Made by a program: the position numbers and the translations under genes. Below are positions 44,925 to 55,876 of a DNA stretch of 64,000 nucleotides, in pieces. The stretch's first letter is position 1, and every line of letters starts with the position of its first letter. Source of the DNA: Toxotes chatareus (Eukaryota > Chordata > Actinopteri > Toxotidae); NCBI GenBank assembly GCA_016801885.1, contig JAFBJY010000388.1, positions 62,001-126,000 of the forward strand, read 5' to 3'. The notes beneath the pieces were generated by a model, which was not told the DNA's origin, did no database searches, and worked only from the letters and a program-made list of their open reading frames with translations.

Positions 44925-45565
44925 GACACACCCATGGAGGTTGCCATAGAAACAGCTGTATCGGATGCCACAGTGACTCTGCTCAAGTCTGATCAACGAG
45001 TTTCAGAGTCCGAACCCGTGAGAGCACCAACAGCTGACTCCTCAGACAGGTCGTCAGGTTTAACACTCGGTCCGGTCCTCACCGCTGCAGCATCCACCTT
45101 ACCAGCTCCACAGGCTGAGTCCTCTCTCAGCCAAACACCTGAGACTGGTACAGCCTCACACTGATTTCACTTCTACCATCAACACAAGGAAACACAGTCT
45201 TTCCTAGATATTTTTCTTTATTTTTGGGTTTCAAATTATAAATTTGGCCTGAAATCTGTCTTTATGTTTAGAAATCACACCACTGCCCACCCTGGACTCC
45301 ACCCCAGAGGTCCAACACCTGTCTGTGTCTGCCCCTGCAGCATCAGGTAACCCACCTGAAGCTGCCCCTGCAGACTCCTCCTCAAACAGCCCAGCCATAG
45401 GAGCAGTGACCGCAGAGAGTGAGGACCATAAGAAAGAGGAGAGTCCTCTCAGTCACAGCCAGGCCAAGGAGGAGGAGACGGTGCTGGTGTTGGACAAAAC
45501 AGAAGGACAGGAGAAGATGCAGGACCAGGAGGACAAAGAGACGGGAGCTCCTGCTGCAGAGACAG
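44925..45565 (+). pseudogene. znf638-like: znf638-like copy 2: two acidic linker exons
   Basis: 44925-45147 (DTPMEVAIETAVSDATVTLL to QTPETG) and 45272-45565 (EITPLPTLDSTPEVQHLSV to GAPAAETG). Both are fully open, both end in phase 1, with GT donors and AG acceptors. Glu/Ser/Pro/Ala-rich and presumably disordered. Confidence 0.7.
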
Positions 45566-45596
45566 GTACGCTTTGATTTTCTTTGAAGTAGAACTG

Positions 45597-45715
45597 TGAG
45601 TGGCAGCAGTTCCTCAGTGGGTAGAGAATCAGGCTTGATGATGAATGATGGGACGTTGTCCTTGGGGCAGGTACTTGTCATAAGTCATTGCAGGTGTTTA
45701 ATAACAGCACCAAGA
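45597..45715. repeat. tRNA-derived SINE-like remnant, copy 2
   Basis: Counterpart of 19580-19725, shortened by about 27 bp around TCAGGCTTGATGATGAATGA. Confidence 0.4.
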
Positions 45716-45836
45716 TGAAGACACATGAGGTCCATTTGGAAAATGCTTAATTATTAGCTTATCTGCTTTGTTGAGTAAAGCCAGGACCAGGTCTTTTTAT
45801 CCCTGTGTATGTCCTAGATTGGACTTTAAAGCAGTC

Positions 45837-47159
45837 TGAAAAGACTGTCTTTAGGGTTTGGACCTCTGTCTGTGTGCACATTTAAACACTGGATCCAAGA
45901 GCCATTTCAATCCTTTATTTGGGAAAGAAACCCAGGCATGAGAGAATTTCTCAGTCTGTTCAGACACTGCCATGTCAGGGGAGCCATCAGGGTCCACTGC
46001 AGCAGCGTCCAGGCTATAGATCTGCTGCACAAGAACGTCCACTTACATTACCTGAACTTCCTTTACCCACCAGTGTGATGTCCTCAGCTTACACAATTAC
46101 CAGCCAGTGGACCTCAGGCAGCAAATATTCCAGGCAGGCACCCCAGACACATGCTCCCCCAGTTTTCCAGCCTCTTCCCAAGCATTACACAGCGTGCCAT
46201 ATTCTACCCAGGTCTCTGTAGCCCAACAGCAGCAAATTCAAGTGCCACGATCCCATGTGTACCAAAGCACACTGCCTCCAACCTGTGCACTCCAGAGCCA
46301 ACCATCCTTACCCCTTGTGCATTATACTCAAGCCCCCCCACGGTCTCTGTACAGCATACACCAACCCCATTACAGGCAGAGTAGGGGCATTTCACTCATA
46401 CTGCCCAAATGCAACCTCATGTTTACTCATCCCAGTCTGCATATCCCCGTCAATCCCAATTATCCCAGCCTGCCCCTGCTCCTCCTTCTCAGCTTGTTCC
46501 CATGCATCAGCCCCAGCTTTGCTTAATGACCGACCCAGATATTCTTCACGCATTGAAGTACCCTCATTCCCCAACTTCACGCAGGAAGACCCCCGTGAAT
46601 TTGCAATGTTGAAGATGGCACTTAACAACCTTTTACCTCCAGATGAACCAGAACTGTACAAGTACCATATTCTATTAGACCATCTGCACCTGAGTTCAGC
46701 CCGCCATATTGCTCTCTCATATGCTCATGACCCACGACCCTATACCATGGCTCTGGCAGCTTTAGAGCAGCAGTATGGTCAGCCACACCACCTTGCTCTA
46801 AAAGAAATACAGTCCATCCTGAACCTTCCCAGAGTTAGAGTGAGATCTATGGTCGGCATGTTACAGTCTCTTGGCCCAGAGGGGGGAGCAGAACTTGCTT
46901 GTGCATCACATGTACATCGGTTGCTGAGTAAGTTACCAAGTGAGTTTGTGGCTAACTATGCAAGATATGCTGGCACAGTTCACCCTAATGAACACTATGA
47001 TCTGGTACATTTCTCCCTATGGCTCCAGGAAGAATCAGAGTGCCAAGCCGTCACAGCCCAGGTATCCACTCTTCAAATAAGTTCTTCTCAAGCCCCCCGT
47101 AGAGAGTATAGTCAGAAATCGAAGTTTCCTCCTTTGTCCTGTTATGAGATTCTTTAACA
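45837..47159 (+). mobile_element. 1.3-kb gag-like insertion with CAGTC target duplication
   Basis: Starts TGAAAAGACTG and ends TCTTTAACA (TG...CA), flanked by CAGTC at 45832-45836 and 47160-47164; copy 1 has one CAGTC at the empty site (19838-19842). It encodes a Gln/Pro/Ser-rich part (VAQQQQIQVPRSHVYQSTLP) and then, open over 46516-47157, a gag-like domain (DPREFAMLKMALNNLL, HLHLSSARHIALSYAHDPRP, ALEQQYGQPHHLALKEIQSI, LLSKLPSEFVANYARYA). The pattern resembles DUF1759-type gag of BEL/Pao or related LTR elements. Two frameshifts precede the domain. No LTRs, no pol. Confidence 0.8.
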
Positions 47160-47178
47160 CAGTCCCTGTCTCTTCTAG

Positions 47179-47300
47179 GAAAGCAATAGACGTCCAAAGA
47201 CCAAACAAACGGAGAAGAGGAGAGTATGAAGAAGACATTACAGATGAAAACACCCATGAGCACGGACTACTCCCTCCCCCCCTTTTGACCCCAGCAATCC
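47179..47300 (+). pseudogene. znf638-like: znf638-like copy 2: basic exon with TAG
   Basis: Directly after the gag-like insertion, acceptor TTCTAG. The phase-1 frame gives GKQ then TAG at 47187-47189, where copy 1 has CAG. Beyond the TAG the frame reads TSKDQTNGEEESMKKTLQMK. No clear donor was found; the right end is approximate. Confidence 0.45.
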
Positions 47301-47377
47301 AGTTGGTGTGACACTATTTATTCACCGTGACTGTTCATCACTGTTTTCTTTACATGTGTATTTCCACAGTCACTCTC

Positions 47378-47408
<31 letters not shown>

Positions 47409-47412
47409 TGTG
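47378..47412. repeat. GT microsatellite before the zinc-finger exon
   Basis: (GT)n with a GTGTGGGTGTGTGTCC end, 8 bp before the acceptor of the zinc-finger exon. In copy 1 the matching repeat is the left edge of the 3' deletion. Confidence 0.9.
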
Positions 47413-47419
47413 TCCTCAG

Positions 47420-47541
47420 GTATGGAGTTCTTAGTCCCAAAGACCTCTTTCTTCTGTACAGTATGTAATCCATTCTTCAGCCGAACCAAAGAAGCTGAGA
47501 TCAACCACTGCAAAACCATCAAACACTACGAGAACCTAAAG
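47420..47541 (+). pseudogene. znf638-like: znf638-like copy 2: matrin-type C2H2 zinc finger exon
   Basis: Acceptor CCTCAG, phase 1 (GT plus 40 codons), donor GTAGGC. MEFLVPKTSFFCTVCNPFFS then RTKEAEINHCKTIKHYENLK: a C-x2-C-x13-H-x5-H finger of the U1/matrin type, preceded by the family-typical GMEFLVPK. In ZNF638 the equivalent finger reads LDFLVPKAGFFCPIC. Intact in copy 2, missing in copy 1, frameshifted in copy 3. Confidence 0.85.
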
Positions 47542-47665
47542 GTAGGCAGCTCCTGGTTATTTGTTGCACTTTCTCCCTCTTTTATTCTGCTCCATTTTCA
47601 CACTTACTGTGATACAGGTGATAAAACGTCCACGTGTGTTCACAAAGACTGTTTTTCCTTTGTAG

Positions 47666-47722
47666 AAATACCTGCAGACTGAGAAGACGGTGAATGTGAT
47701 GGACAAACCAGACCCCAGCTGA
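47666..47722 (+). pseudogene. znf638-like: znf638-like copy 2: last exon
   Basis: Acceptor TTGTAG, then KYLQTEKTVNVMDKPDPS and TGA at 47720-47722. The KYL start completes the zinc finger helix as in matrin-3-type proteins. Short C-terminus. No canonical AATAAA was seen within the next 200 bp. Confidence 0.75.
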
Positions 47723-49240
47723 ATGTGGCTGTGAAGCTTTTCACTCACTTTTGCCATTCCCCTCCTTTTGTATCGTCTCTTTGTTTCTCACTCAAGGTCC
47801 AGATTCTCACACTGGTATAGATTAGTCTCATGTCTCCATTTAAATATGACGTCAGTAAAATGTATTTACTAAATTGTGGCTTGTCGCTCATTCACAATCT
47901 CAGTGTCTGATAATATTTGATAGAAGTCTGTTATCAATGATTTATAGCATCATAAAACCACACACTGTCATCACAATAACCTTAAAGCAAAGATGAAAAT
48001 CTCACTGCATCAACTTGTATCTTTACACCTGCACTGATTTTCATTGGCATGTACAGTAAATTGCTAATACACTGTTTTCCACTGTCTGCTACTCACACTA
48101 TTTGCTATTCTATATGTTGCCTGTCATTTACATAGTGCTTTTATCCAAAGGGCTTTATATTTGGCTCTTGTTTACCCATTCAAATACACACACACACACT
48201 GATGGCAGTGCATGTGGACAGGAGGAGCTGAGGATCAAACTGCCAGCCCAGTTCCAGCAGCTCCTCCCGCAGTGAGAGCCACTGGCCACACGCCTTAGAC
48301 AACCTTGGCATGACTACAGCCAGTGACGTCCACGCCTCAGTGACTGTGGGGTAAACACTCAAAGCAGGGATCCCAAGTCCCAGCTTATTAGCAGGACATT
48401 TATTTCAGCACAAGATGGCAGTACACTCTGTTCTAAGCTCAGAGCATCAACCTGTTTCTGACACAGTCTTACAAATCCTTTCATACCTCACAAGGCTTCA
48501 TATCATCACTTAGATTAGCTTTTCTGTGTGTCAGAGTCTTGTGCTACCGTGGAGTGTCATCAGGTTCAAGGTGACTAAACTATGGCCATAAACTGTTTCC
48601 TCACTATGAGTCAAAGATCTTTTCTTATAGTATATACACATAGATAGATAGAGGCCAAATCACTGCTTTGCCTCAGCATGCTGCTGGGGACAGTGGCATC
48701 CAGACGGGCCAGTCTTCATAGCGGTCCAACAACAACAAGGTGACAAGGCCCAGGGCTGGTTAGTCCAGCTTCAGGTGCTAGCTGGGACAGAAGACTTGCA
48801 CACCAGGGACAGCACAGTGGACCATTACCTTCATCAAGGTGGGAGAGAAGATTCAGCTTCAACCAAAGGCTCAAACAGAGCTCCTCTCTGCAGTACAGCA
48901 ATATCACCAGAGGGGTGTATAGAAGAATCGTTTTTGGATTTCACAAGGTGTGGCTGCATCATTTCTTTTGTTTATTGTTATCAAGAAAAACATTTTGCCC
49001 AAACATCCGATTTCCACCTCCACTGTGCATCTTCAAACAGCCACAGCACTTTTCTGTAGAGAAGCCTATATGTCAGCTCAAGTTATTTCTGGCTTTTTTA
49101 TGTATGTATGTAGAGCTTTATTTCCAACATGGTACACCTCAGTCATACTACAGTAACCGCTATCTGTAATGTATCCACACTTTGTAATTTGAGCCATCTG
49201 GATTCTTCCAATTGTGACTCTTGGAGCTGCATTTACCACT
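47723..49240. other. Intergenic, repeat remnants
   Basis: No gene seen. 48125-48270 (AGTGCTTTTATCCAAAGGGC, then CACACAC and GATGGCAGTGCATGTGGACA) resembles a dispersed fish repeat of the same layout. The rest has no recognised element. In copy 1 this whole interval together with the zinc-finger exons is absent. Confidence 0.5.
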
Positions 49241-49654
49241 CTGCCTCATTCATGGCCTGTAACGTGCCTACTTGTAATTTGGATATTTCCTCAATGGCAA
49301 GTTGCTGATGTGGATTCAAGAAGATATTTTCTTCTTCTACTTAAAGAACTACAACCAACTGTGCTGAGCAAACCACATACACACAAAACACACACATACT
49401 CACTCCTGGACTTGTGCAGCCTTCCTTCTTTTTATTTCTGGTTTCTTTCATGGTCACTTTGGTCATACTGTTTCTAGTATTTATTATTATTGTTTCCTCT
49501 AATAAGTCATTTTTTTCTTGGAGTCTTTATATTCTGTCTGTATTATTTGTATATTCTGAGTGCCTGTACCCTGTTGCATCTGCTCTTTGCTGCTGTAACA
49601 GTGGAATTTCCCCATTGTGGGACTATTAAAGGTTTATCTTATCTTATCTTATCT
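49241..49654 (+). mobile_element. LINE 3' tail, second copy
   Basis: Same as 20130-20525: GGAATTTCCCCATTGTGGGA and TTATC repeats at the end. Confidence 0.6.
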
Positions 49655-49764
49655 ACTGTATGAAAATGAAGGGCAGAGATGATGGAGGATATCATTCTAA
49701 CTCTTATTTTATTGCCATCAATTCAATTCAATTCAATTCAATTTATTCATTAATTATACAGCGC

Positions 49765-50134
49765 CTTACAGAGAAAGAGAGAGAAAACTCTCTTCTTCTC
49801 TCAGAGAGAGAAGAACTCTCTCTGAGAGAAAGAGAGAGAAAAAAACTCTCTCATTGAGGGAAAAGAAAGAAAAAACTTTCTCTTTCTCTCAGAGAGACGA
49901 ACTCTGAGAAAAAGAGAGAAAAAACTGTGGAGGGAAGAAAGAGAGAAGAGCAGAGAAGCTGAGAAAGAGAGAAGAGCAGAGAAAGAGAGAGTTCTCTCTT
50001 TCGTGGCCAAAGAGAGGGAGAGAAGAACTGTCGGCGGAGGGAAGAGAAAGAGAACAGCAGAGAAGTTGAGATAGAAAGAAGCAGAGAAAGAGAGAGTTCT
50101 TTCTCTCTTCTCTTTCGGTGGAGAAAGAGGGTTA
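49765..50134. repeat. GA-rich inverted-repeat block, second copy
   Basis: Counterpart of 20636-20993 with several unit-length differences, as expected for slippage. Confidence 0.75.
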
Positions 50135-50142
50135 GCGTTACG

Positions 50143-50591
50143 CAGTGGCGGTTCTACATTGAATTACTCCAAATTAAAGTTATCAGAAATTAAATAAATA
50201 TACTCTATATACATAAAAGTGGCAAATATATACACAATCACACATAATAACAGCAGATAATAATGATATAAGATAAAATCAATATAATTGTATTATTTTA
50301 GAATTTAATAAAAAAAAAAAAGAATAATATACAAATAAAATATAGAATAAATATTGTGAATAGCACAAATCCTTCATCACACAAATGAAAACACACTACA
50401 GGAAATCTAATTCTAACACTATTGCACTAAGAGCAGCAAAGAAAACACTCCAACTAAAACCTGAGCTTTCTGGCCTTCCTTGATGCTAAATCATCAATAA
50501 TGTCATTATACGAAATCTGCTCCCCTATTGAATGATTGATACTGATGACAGCAAGGCCACTGAGTAGTAGCTTGTGCAAAAACCGCCACTG
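50143..50591. mobile_element. hAT-type MITE, second copy
   Basis: Same insertion as 21002-21455, with CAGTGGCGG termini and the GCGTTACG duplication at 50135-50142 and 50592-50599. Small length differences in an internal A-run. Confidence 0.93.
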
Positions 50592-50599
50592 GCGTTACG

Positions 50600-52394
50600 G
50601 AAAACGCTCTGTTTCTCGCTGAGGAGGGCTAAAGAAGGCCATGCTCTCCTTCTCGCTCCCCCTCTCCATCGATAGAGACAGAAAGAGAGAGGAAAAGCGT
50701 CTCGATCTCTATCTGTCTCAAGGAGAGAGAGGGAAGCTCTCTGTGTAACTCGCTCTCTGCCTGACAGAGAGAGAAAGAGAGATCTCTTGCTCTTCCCTTT
50801 CTCTCTGCCAGAGAGAGAGGAGGAACCCAGAGAGAAAACACAGAGGCAAAAACTCTAATTATGTATGTACAAAAAAAAATGTCTGTCAAATTTCAATCTA
50901 AATTTAAATAAGCATCTCTCTCTGTGTTTTCTCTCTCGCTCCCTGAGAGAGAAAGAGAGCAAAAACTCTCTGTTTCTCTCTCAGGGAGAGAGAGAGGAGG
51001 ACAGAGTCTGGTGGCCCGGGTCACATCTGTATTCAGTTCTCCTGGATATTAACCTCACAGACGCTCAAAATGAACCGTTATCAGTAAGGATCCGCAGCAT
51101 GAGCGGAACCAAAGCGACTGAATGCCCCCAGCAAAGACGTTGGTAGCCTGAGACACCGGCGACGCACCCCCACCAGAGCTGTCCCTACCTCCTCAGAAAC
51201 GTTGAGTCAGTGAAGGAAGGCTCCTCATTTATATCATCTGGCTGCCGCCGTAGTGACGTCAGAGCCGTTGCCTGGGCATCAAAGGCAGGTGAGATGGTGA
51301 CGTCATGAGCCACACCTCCTCTGAGCTGCTTTTTGCTTTTGACTACATTCACAGTTAAACTCTACAAAGTGTTGCGAGTGAAAATCCCAGCAAGTGTAGG
51401 GGTGTTCTGATACATCAGTCAGATTGGTGGAAAATTCCAAAGCATTCCAAAGGCAGTGGAAAGAATAAACATGATCAAGTTCAGCTCTACACTTTGTCAT
51501 GTATGACTTCATTTAATACTGTAGGTTCATACATGATCATCCACAGCTGAAGCTCACATTCATGCACCTGTCCTGACAAGATGCTACATGTGATTGATTG
51601 TGATCCACCATGTCTCAGCCTTGAGTCTTATTCAAAATGTGACACTGAAAACTGAACCATCTGTGCCAACAGAATGAAGAGAAGTTCTGAAAAAAACCAT
51701 CAACAAACTCAGAGCAAGAGCTTCATAAATACCTTTATTGCACATTAAAAACTGTATTCATTTCAACAATTGTATCAACTGTCAATATCAGTTTTATTTT
51801 TCCCAACTAGTTATTGTAAATGAACACATATTTAATGTGCCGTATTCATTTGTGGTCACAGTTATATTGACTTTCAAATAAACCTACTGTAACCCCCAAC
51901 AGTAATGGCACTGAGTTCATTTTCTATGAACTACTTGTCAGGTTTTTCCAGATTTACCATAAAGCTCATAATGAATCTAACAGGATGCTTTGGTGAATCA
52001 ATGTTTTCAGTGTCATTAAAATTGGTACAAGTACAAAAGACACATGAGGAAAGCAGACATTCCAATATAGACAGCAACATTCAATCAACATTTCTATTAT
52101 TTATGTAGCTGATTAAAGCTAATACAGAAATGGACTTTTAATTAATTACAAGTTGTGGGAAAAACCTCTATCAGTGTGTTCTTGGATGGTTACAATAGAG
52201 TGCAAACCAGATAAGGTATGAAAAGAAACAGCAACAAACACAGAGCAAGAGCTTCATAAATACCTTTATTGCACATTAAAAAGTGGATTCATTTCAAGAA
52301 TTGTATTAACCATCAATATCAGCAGAAAGGTATGAAAGAATGGAATGAACTGATGAATGGCCACAAGTGTTAAAAATACACACACATATATACA
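50600..52394. other. GA-rich block then non-coding spacer, second copy
   Basis: Counterpart of 21464-23239. 50600-51000 is GA/TC-rich. The rest is non-coding with the CAGAGCAAGAGCTTCATAAA direct repeat at about 51711 and 52241. An extra 14 bp near 51510 (TTTAATACTGTAGG) is the main difference from the first copy. Confidence 0.55.
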
Positions 52395-52845
52395 GTAGCA
52401 TATATAGTAGGATTTTATTTCAGCTTCATTTAACCAGGTAAGTCCATTGAGAAGCAATTCTCATTTGCAGTGACAACCTGGCCACAGACACAATCCAGAA
52501 GATAAGACATATTCATTACATATCAATCAAAATGACAGTGTAATATGTGCATATATATACAGTGAGTTTCATGGTAAATGACTAAAAACAAGTACAAGGA
52601 TGTTGGATTATGGTTTGTAATGTATTCTTAAAAGAAGAGAATGGTATTAAAGAGCTGAGTTTTACAGTCTGTTGTAAGTGATTCCAGTCGTTTGTGGCAG
52701 AAAATTGAAAAGAGAAGCAACCAAAGGAGGTGCAGGCTTTTGGAATGACGAGGTTAATGAAGCTGCTGGAGCAAAGACTGAGACTAGAGTTCTGAATATT
52801 GAGCAAAGAGCGTAGGTATGAACACTGTAAAATGTAATTGCTAAT
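52395..52845 (-). mobile_element. LINE C-terminal fragment, antisense, second copy
   Basis: Open over 52806-52582 (- strand): FSATNDWNHLQQTVKLSS and IPFSSFKNTLQTI, a LINE ORF2 C-terminus with 3' UTR to the left. Counterpart of 23240-23690. Confidence 0.65.
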
Positions 52846-53015
52846 ATAGCTTAAAATAAGAAGTGATCTTAACTGATGTGTGCTTACTTTGCTGACTCTG
52901 CTATGTTACACTTAGTTAATAAAACTTTTTAGGGAATAAAGTAATTAAAGTCATCAGCCTGAGAAAGTATGAGTGATGAAGAGCCGTCCTCACAACAACT
53001 GACACCTATGCCCGA

Positions 53016-53130
53016 CACTAGGTGGCAGCACTTGGCTGTGTGACATGCGCATTTCCCGTGAAGACGTGTTTCGGTAATGGCCGCAAGCTCATTGAAAGCG
53101 GAAGAAAGCTTCTGTCTCTGTCATGTTAAG
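53016..53130 (+). promoter_or_regulatory. Probable promoter and first exon of a following copy
   Basis: CTCF-like CACTAGGTGGCAG at 53016-53028, ACATGCGCAT, AATGGCCGCAAGCTC and an ATGTTAAG/GTAAGT donor at 53131. Nearly identical to 23868-23983. The matching 5' coding exons are not present downstream; instead the window shows LINE, ERV-2 and the truncated copy 3. Confidence 0.5.
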
Positions 53131-53339
53131 GTAAGTTGCTGCAAACTGGAACATTTTATCGGCTTTTTTATTTAGTAAGGTCTCTAGGTCTTATGCCGTA
53201 TGCCTCATCTGTCGGCGAAAGCTTTCAGGTTAACCGTATGTCTTCAGATTGGCAATTCAGATACTCCTAAGCAAGCTGAAATGACACTGCCTTTTTATTT
53301 ATTTATTTATTTAGCTGGGAGTCGGTCCCAACAGACACC

Positions 53340-53620
53340 ACAGAGGTTAGCATGTGTAGATAGCGCGTTAGCTAGCGCTAACGTCGTTAGCGCTTTCTCT
53401 AAATGTCCCACTTAAATATTTACTGCAGCATCAATGGCTGTAGCACTTGATTTAGCAACTGTTAAGAAGCACAATACGTTTGCTGAAACTCTTTGAGTTA
53501 TCCTAAAAATTAGAATGAATGAGTAGTTTTACAAGATCTATGTGAAGGGCTAACGTCGCTAGCGCTAGCACGTTGATGTAATGAGCACTTGTAAGCTAGC
53601 GCTAACGACGTTAGCCCTTC
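53340..53620. repeat. Palindrome cluster, longer version
   Basis: GCGCGTTAGCTAGCGCTAAC and GCTAACGTCGCTAGCGCTAG and AGCTAGCGCTAACGACGTTA surround about 170 bp absent from the first copy (24180-24280), where the inner part is deleted. Confidence 0.5.
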
Positions 53621-53621
53621 A

Positions 53622-54630
53622 AAGTCAAAGTCAACTTTATTATCAAAACCATATGAACAGGTCATACACAGGTTTTGAAATTGCAGTGCTCCCTAGGCCC
53701 ACAGTGTTACACTAGATACATTAGAAAAATAGCTATACAAAATAAAAACATATTCAAGATTCAAGAGTCTTTAATGTCATTATGCGAACATAACTAAATT
53801 TTGCAGAGACTCCCAGCTTTAAGGCACATATATAAATAAATAACACAAATATTTAAAAAAGAACACTTATGAAACCACAAAGTATAGTAAGTAAAGTAAG
53901 TAATAAAGTGCAGCTTAGTGCAAGTCCAGTGTATGGAATGCTGTGAGTGTTTGATTGTGTTCTGTGTGGTTGTCAGCATCAGTGGGGGTGGGGGTGGTGT
54001 TGGGGGCATGTGTGAGGGTCCTGTATGGGGATGGGATTTGAGTGTTGTCACTGCGGTGGGGCTGTTGCTTTTACAGCTCTGGGGAAGAAGCTGTCCCTGA
54101 GTCTGTTGGTGATTGTTTTAATGTTCCTGATGGAAGCGGTACAAACAGTGCGTTGCCCGGGTGGGTGGGATCTGTTGCAATGCATCTGGCCCTTTTCTGC
54201 ACTCGAGCAACGTAAACTGAGTCCAGATCAGCTAGCCGACGGCCGACAATCCCCTGTGCTGTGTTCACCACCCGGGTTAAGTCCTTCCTGTCCTGTGCTG
54301 TGCAGATACCATAGCACACTGTCACACTGAGGCACAGGACGCTTTCGATTGTGGCTCTGTAAAAGTTTGCCAGCAGCTGAGAAGAGAGTCCAGTCCGCTT
54401 CAACTTCCTGAGAAAGAAGAGCCGTTGTTGGGCCTTTTTCACCAGGTGTGAAGTGTTCACAGACCACGAGAGAGGTCAGAGGAAATGTGGATGACCAGGA
54501 ACTTTATGCTGTCCACACGCTCCACCGCCTCCCCATGCAGACAGGAGTGTGTTCAGTCTTCCTGGACCTCCTATAGTCCACTATGACCCTAACAGTTCAG
54601 GGCCAGCATGTCCGGGGGAACAGTGTTAAA
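53622..54630 (-). mobile_element. LINE E and F fragments, second copy, cut by ERV-2
   Basis: Counterpart of 24278-24952. It keeps 54198-54545, which the first copy has lost: the - strand encodes LVKKAQQRLFFLRKLKRTGL and VTVCYGICTAQDRK, the LINE C-terminal region. It stops at CAGTGTTAAA, where ERV-2 begins. Confidence 0.8.
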
Positions 54631-55064
54631 TGTAATGTCAATTTATCATATAACCATATACTCTTTTATCAAGCATTCATATATTCTCATGAACTCGTAT
54701 ATTCAATTCTGGGTGAAGTACATATAACATGACATGTAGTGGCCTAATGTACTTTGTTTACTGTGAAGACACCTGTTATGTCTCCGGTGCCTCCGAGCAA
54801 AACTTATCTCTATTTTTTGACCTTCAAATTATTTTGTCTCCCTGCCCTCTTTGCCATCCTGGTATGTGAGAAACAGGCATAAGTACTCTTGTAACTTGTA
54901 ACCCGGGGTCAGACCTCTGTAGCATGACATGCTGCGTGAGCTCTGTCCTTTCTGCAGAAATTGATTACTCTGTAAACTTTATTTTAGAATAAAACATCAA
55001 AAGACAATCACTGTCTTAAGAATTTTATTTCACTTCTCATCAGGAGGAAAGTATTTTTCCAACA
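54631..55064 (+). repeat. ERV-2 5' LTR
   Basis: Starts TGTAATGTCA immediately after LINE sequence that is continuous in the first copy, so the left border is exact. It contains AATAAA at 54988-54993 and ends near CCAACA about six bases before the primer binding site. No second LTR exists in the window. The right border is uncertain by a few bases. Confidence 0.7.
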
Positions 55065-55070
55065 CAAACT

Positions 55071-55088
55071 TGGCGACGAGGATGGGAT
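55071..55088 (+). other. ERV-2 primer binding site, tRNA-Ser type
   Basis: TGGCGACGAGGATGGGAT. From memory, vertebrate tRNA-Ser(GCT) ends ATCCCATCCTCGTCG plus CCA, a perfect complement over 18 bases. Position just after the LTR is as expected. Confidence 0.7.
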
Positions 55089-55429
55089 TGGACGTGTGAT
55101 CTGGACTCTGTTGGAAAGACAGAAAGCCGGCTGCAAAGAAAGATTCCTCCCTGTGGGTGAGAAGCTGTCCTCAGACGGAGCCCAGTCATCGCTCCAGTCC
55201 CGGAGGATTTAAAGGGAAAGAATCAGACACGGTGAGAAGTGTTTTGATGTTGCTTGTGAGAGTTTGCAGAGTTAATCAGAGTGTAAACTGGTATATCTCA
55301 CATAAGCACTTGCAGACAGACGTGTCTCAAGTTATTATTGTAGTATTTGAGGATTTCTGGTGTATCTGCTTGAGAAAGTGGACCAGTTTATTCTGTGAAT
55401 ACAAGAGACAGAATACTCAGAGATAAAGG

Positions 55430-55876
55430 ATGGGTAAAAGTCAGAGTGGACACAAAGTTCAAAGTGGAGCCAACTCCCAAAATCCTCCCACCAGCAGACT
55501 GGAAGGCATATAGCATGTGGAGAAAAGAAGAGAAGAGAGGGAAAGAAGGAGATTAAGAGAACAGACATGAAAACAAATCTGGACACACTAGCACGTATCT
55601 TTTTTTAGAGATTGAAAAGAACAAAAGAGCAATGAAAGTGTGGATAGAGGAAGCAGAACGTAGGGAAAAGAAACAAACACAAAAGTATATGCCATATTCC
55701 TCCAGAGGAAAAAACAAAACAAAAACTAATACACTTTGTCCTTCTGTTCCCTCTGTGAGTCAATATGTTAAGGTGGATCGCGACCTCAACTCCACTGCCA
55801 CTGAGATGGACACTGGCGATATGACCCCAACACTTGTTTTGACTGTCATCAGCAAGGACACTGGGCTAAAGACTGT
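55430..55876 (+). pseudogene. gag: ERV-2 gag remnants
   Basis: An ATG at 55430 opens MGKSQSGHK (Gly-2 myristoylation-type start) but stops after about 27 codons. At 55835-55876 one frame encodes a C-x2-C-x4-H-x4-C zinc knuckle (CFDCHQQGHWAKDC), the nucleocapsid hallmark. Capsid is mostly deleted or scrambled: only about 400 bp separate the two. Confidence 0.7.

Larger units (their letters stand above)
23868..47722 (+). pseudogene. znf638-like: znf638-like gene, copy 2 (most complete copy)
   Basis: Overview. Probable first exon 23868-23983; coding-type exons from 31278 to the stop at 47720-47722. The order is N-terminal exons, RRM1 (33986-34145 and 37104-37194), linker, RRM2 (40023-40493), RRM3 (42982-43436), acidic tail, charged helix, FPFN...FVTLDEV exon, two acidic exons, basic exon, matrin-type zinc finger and last exon. 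This is the layout of ZNF638/NP220, a nuclear-speckle RNA/DNA-binding protein in mammals. Lesions are a TAG at 44202, a donor GT to CT at 44555, a TAG at 47187, and a 236-bp deletion over a donor at 37722. Either an expressed decayed copy or a pseudogene. Confidence 0.75.

Noticed and set aside
45837..47159. Extra exons of the znf638-like gene
   Set aside because: It is absent from copy 1, flanked by a CAGTC duplication, and has gag-like content. It is an insertion in an intron.
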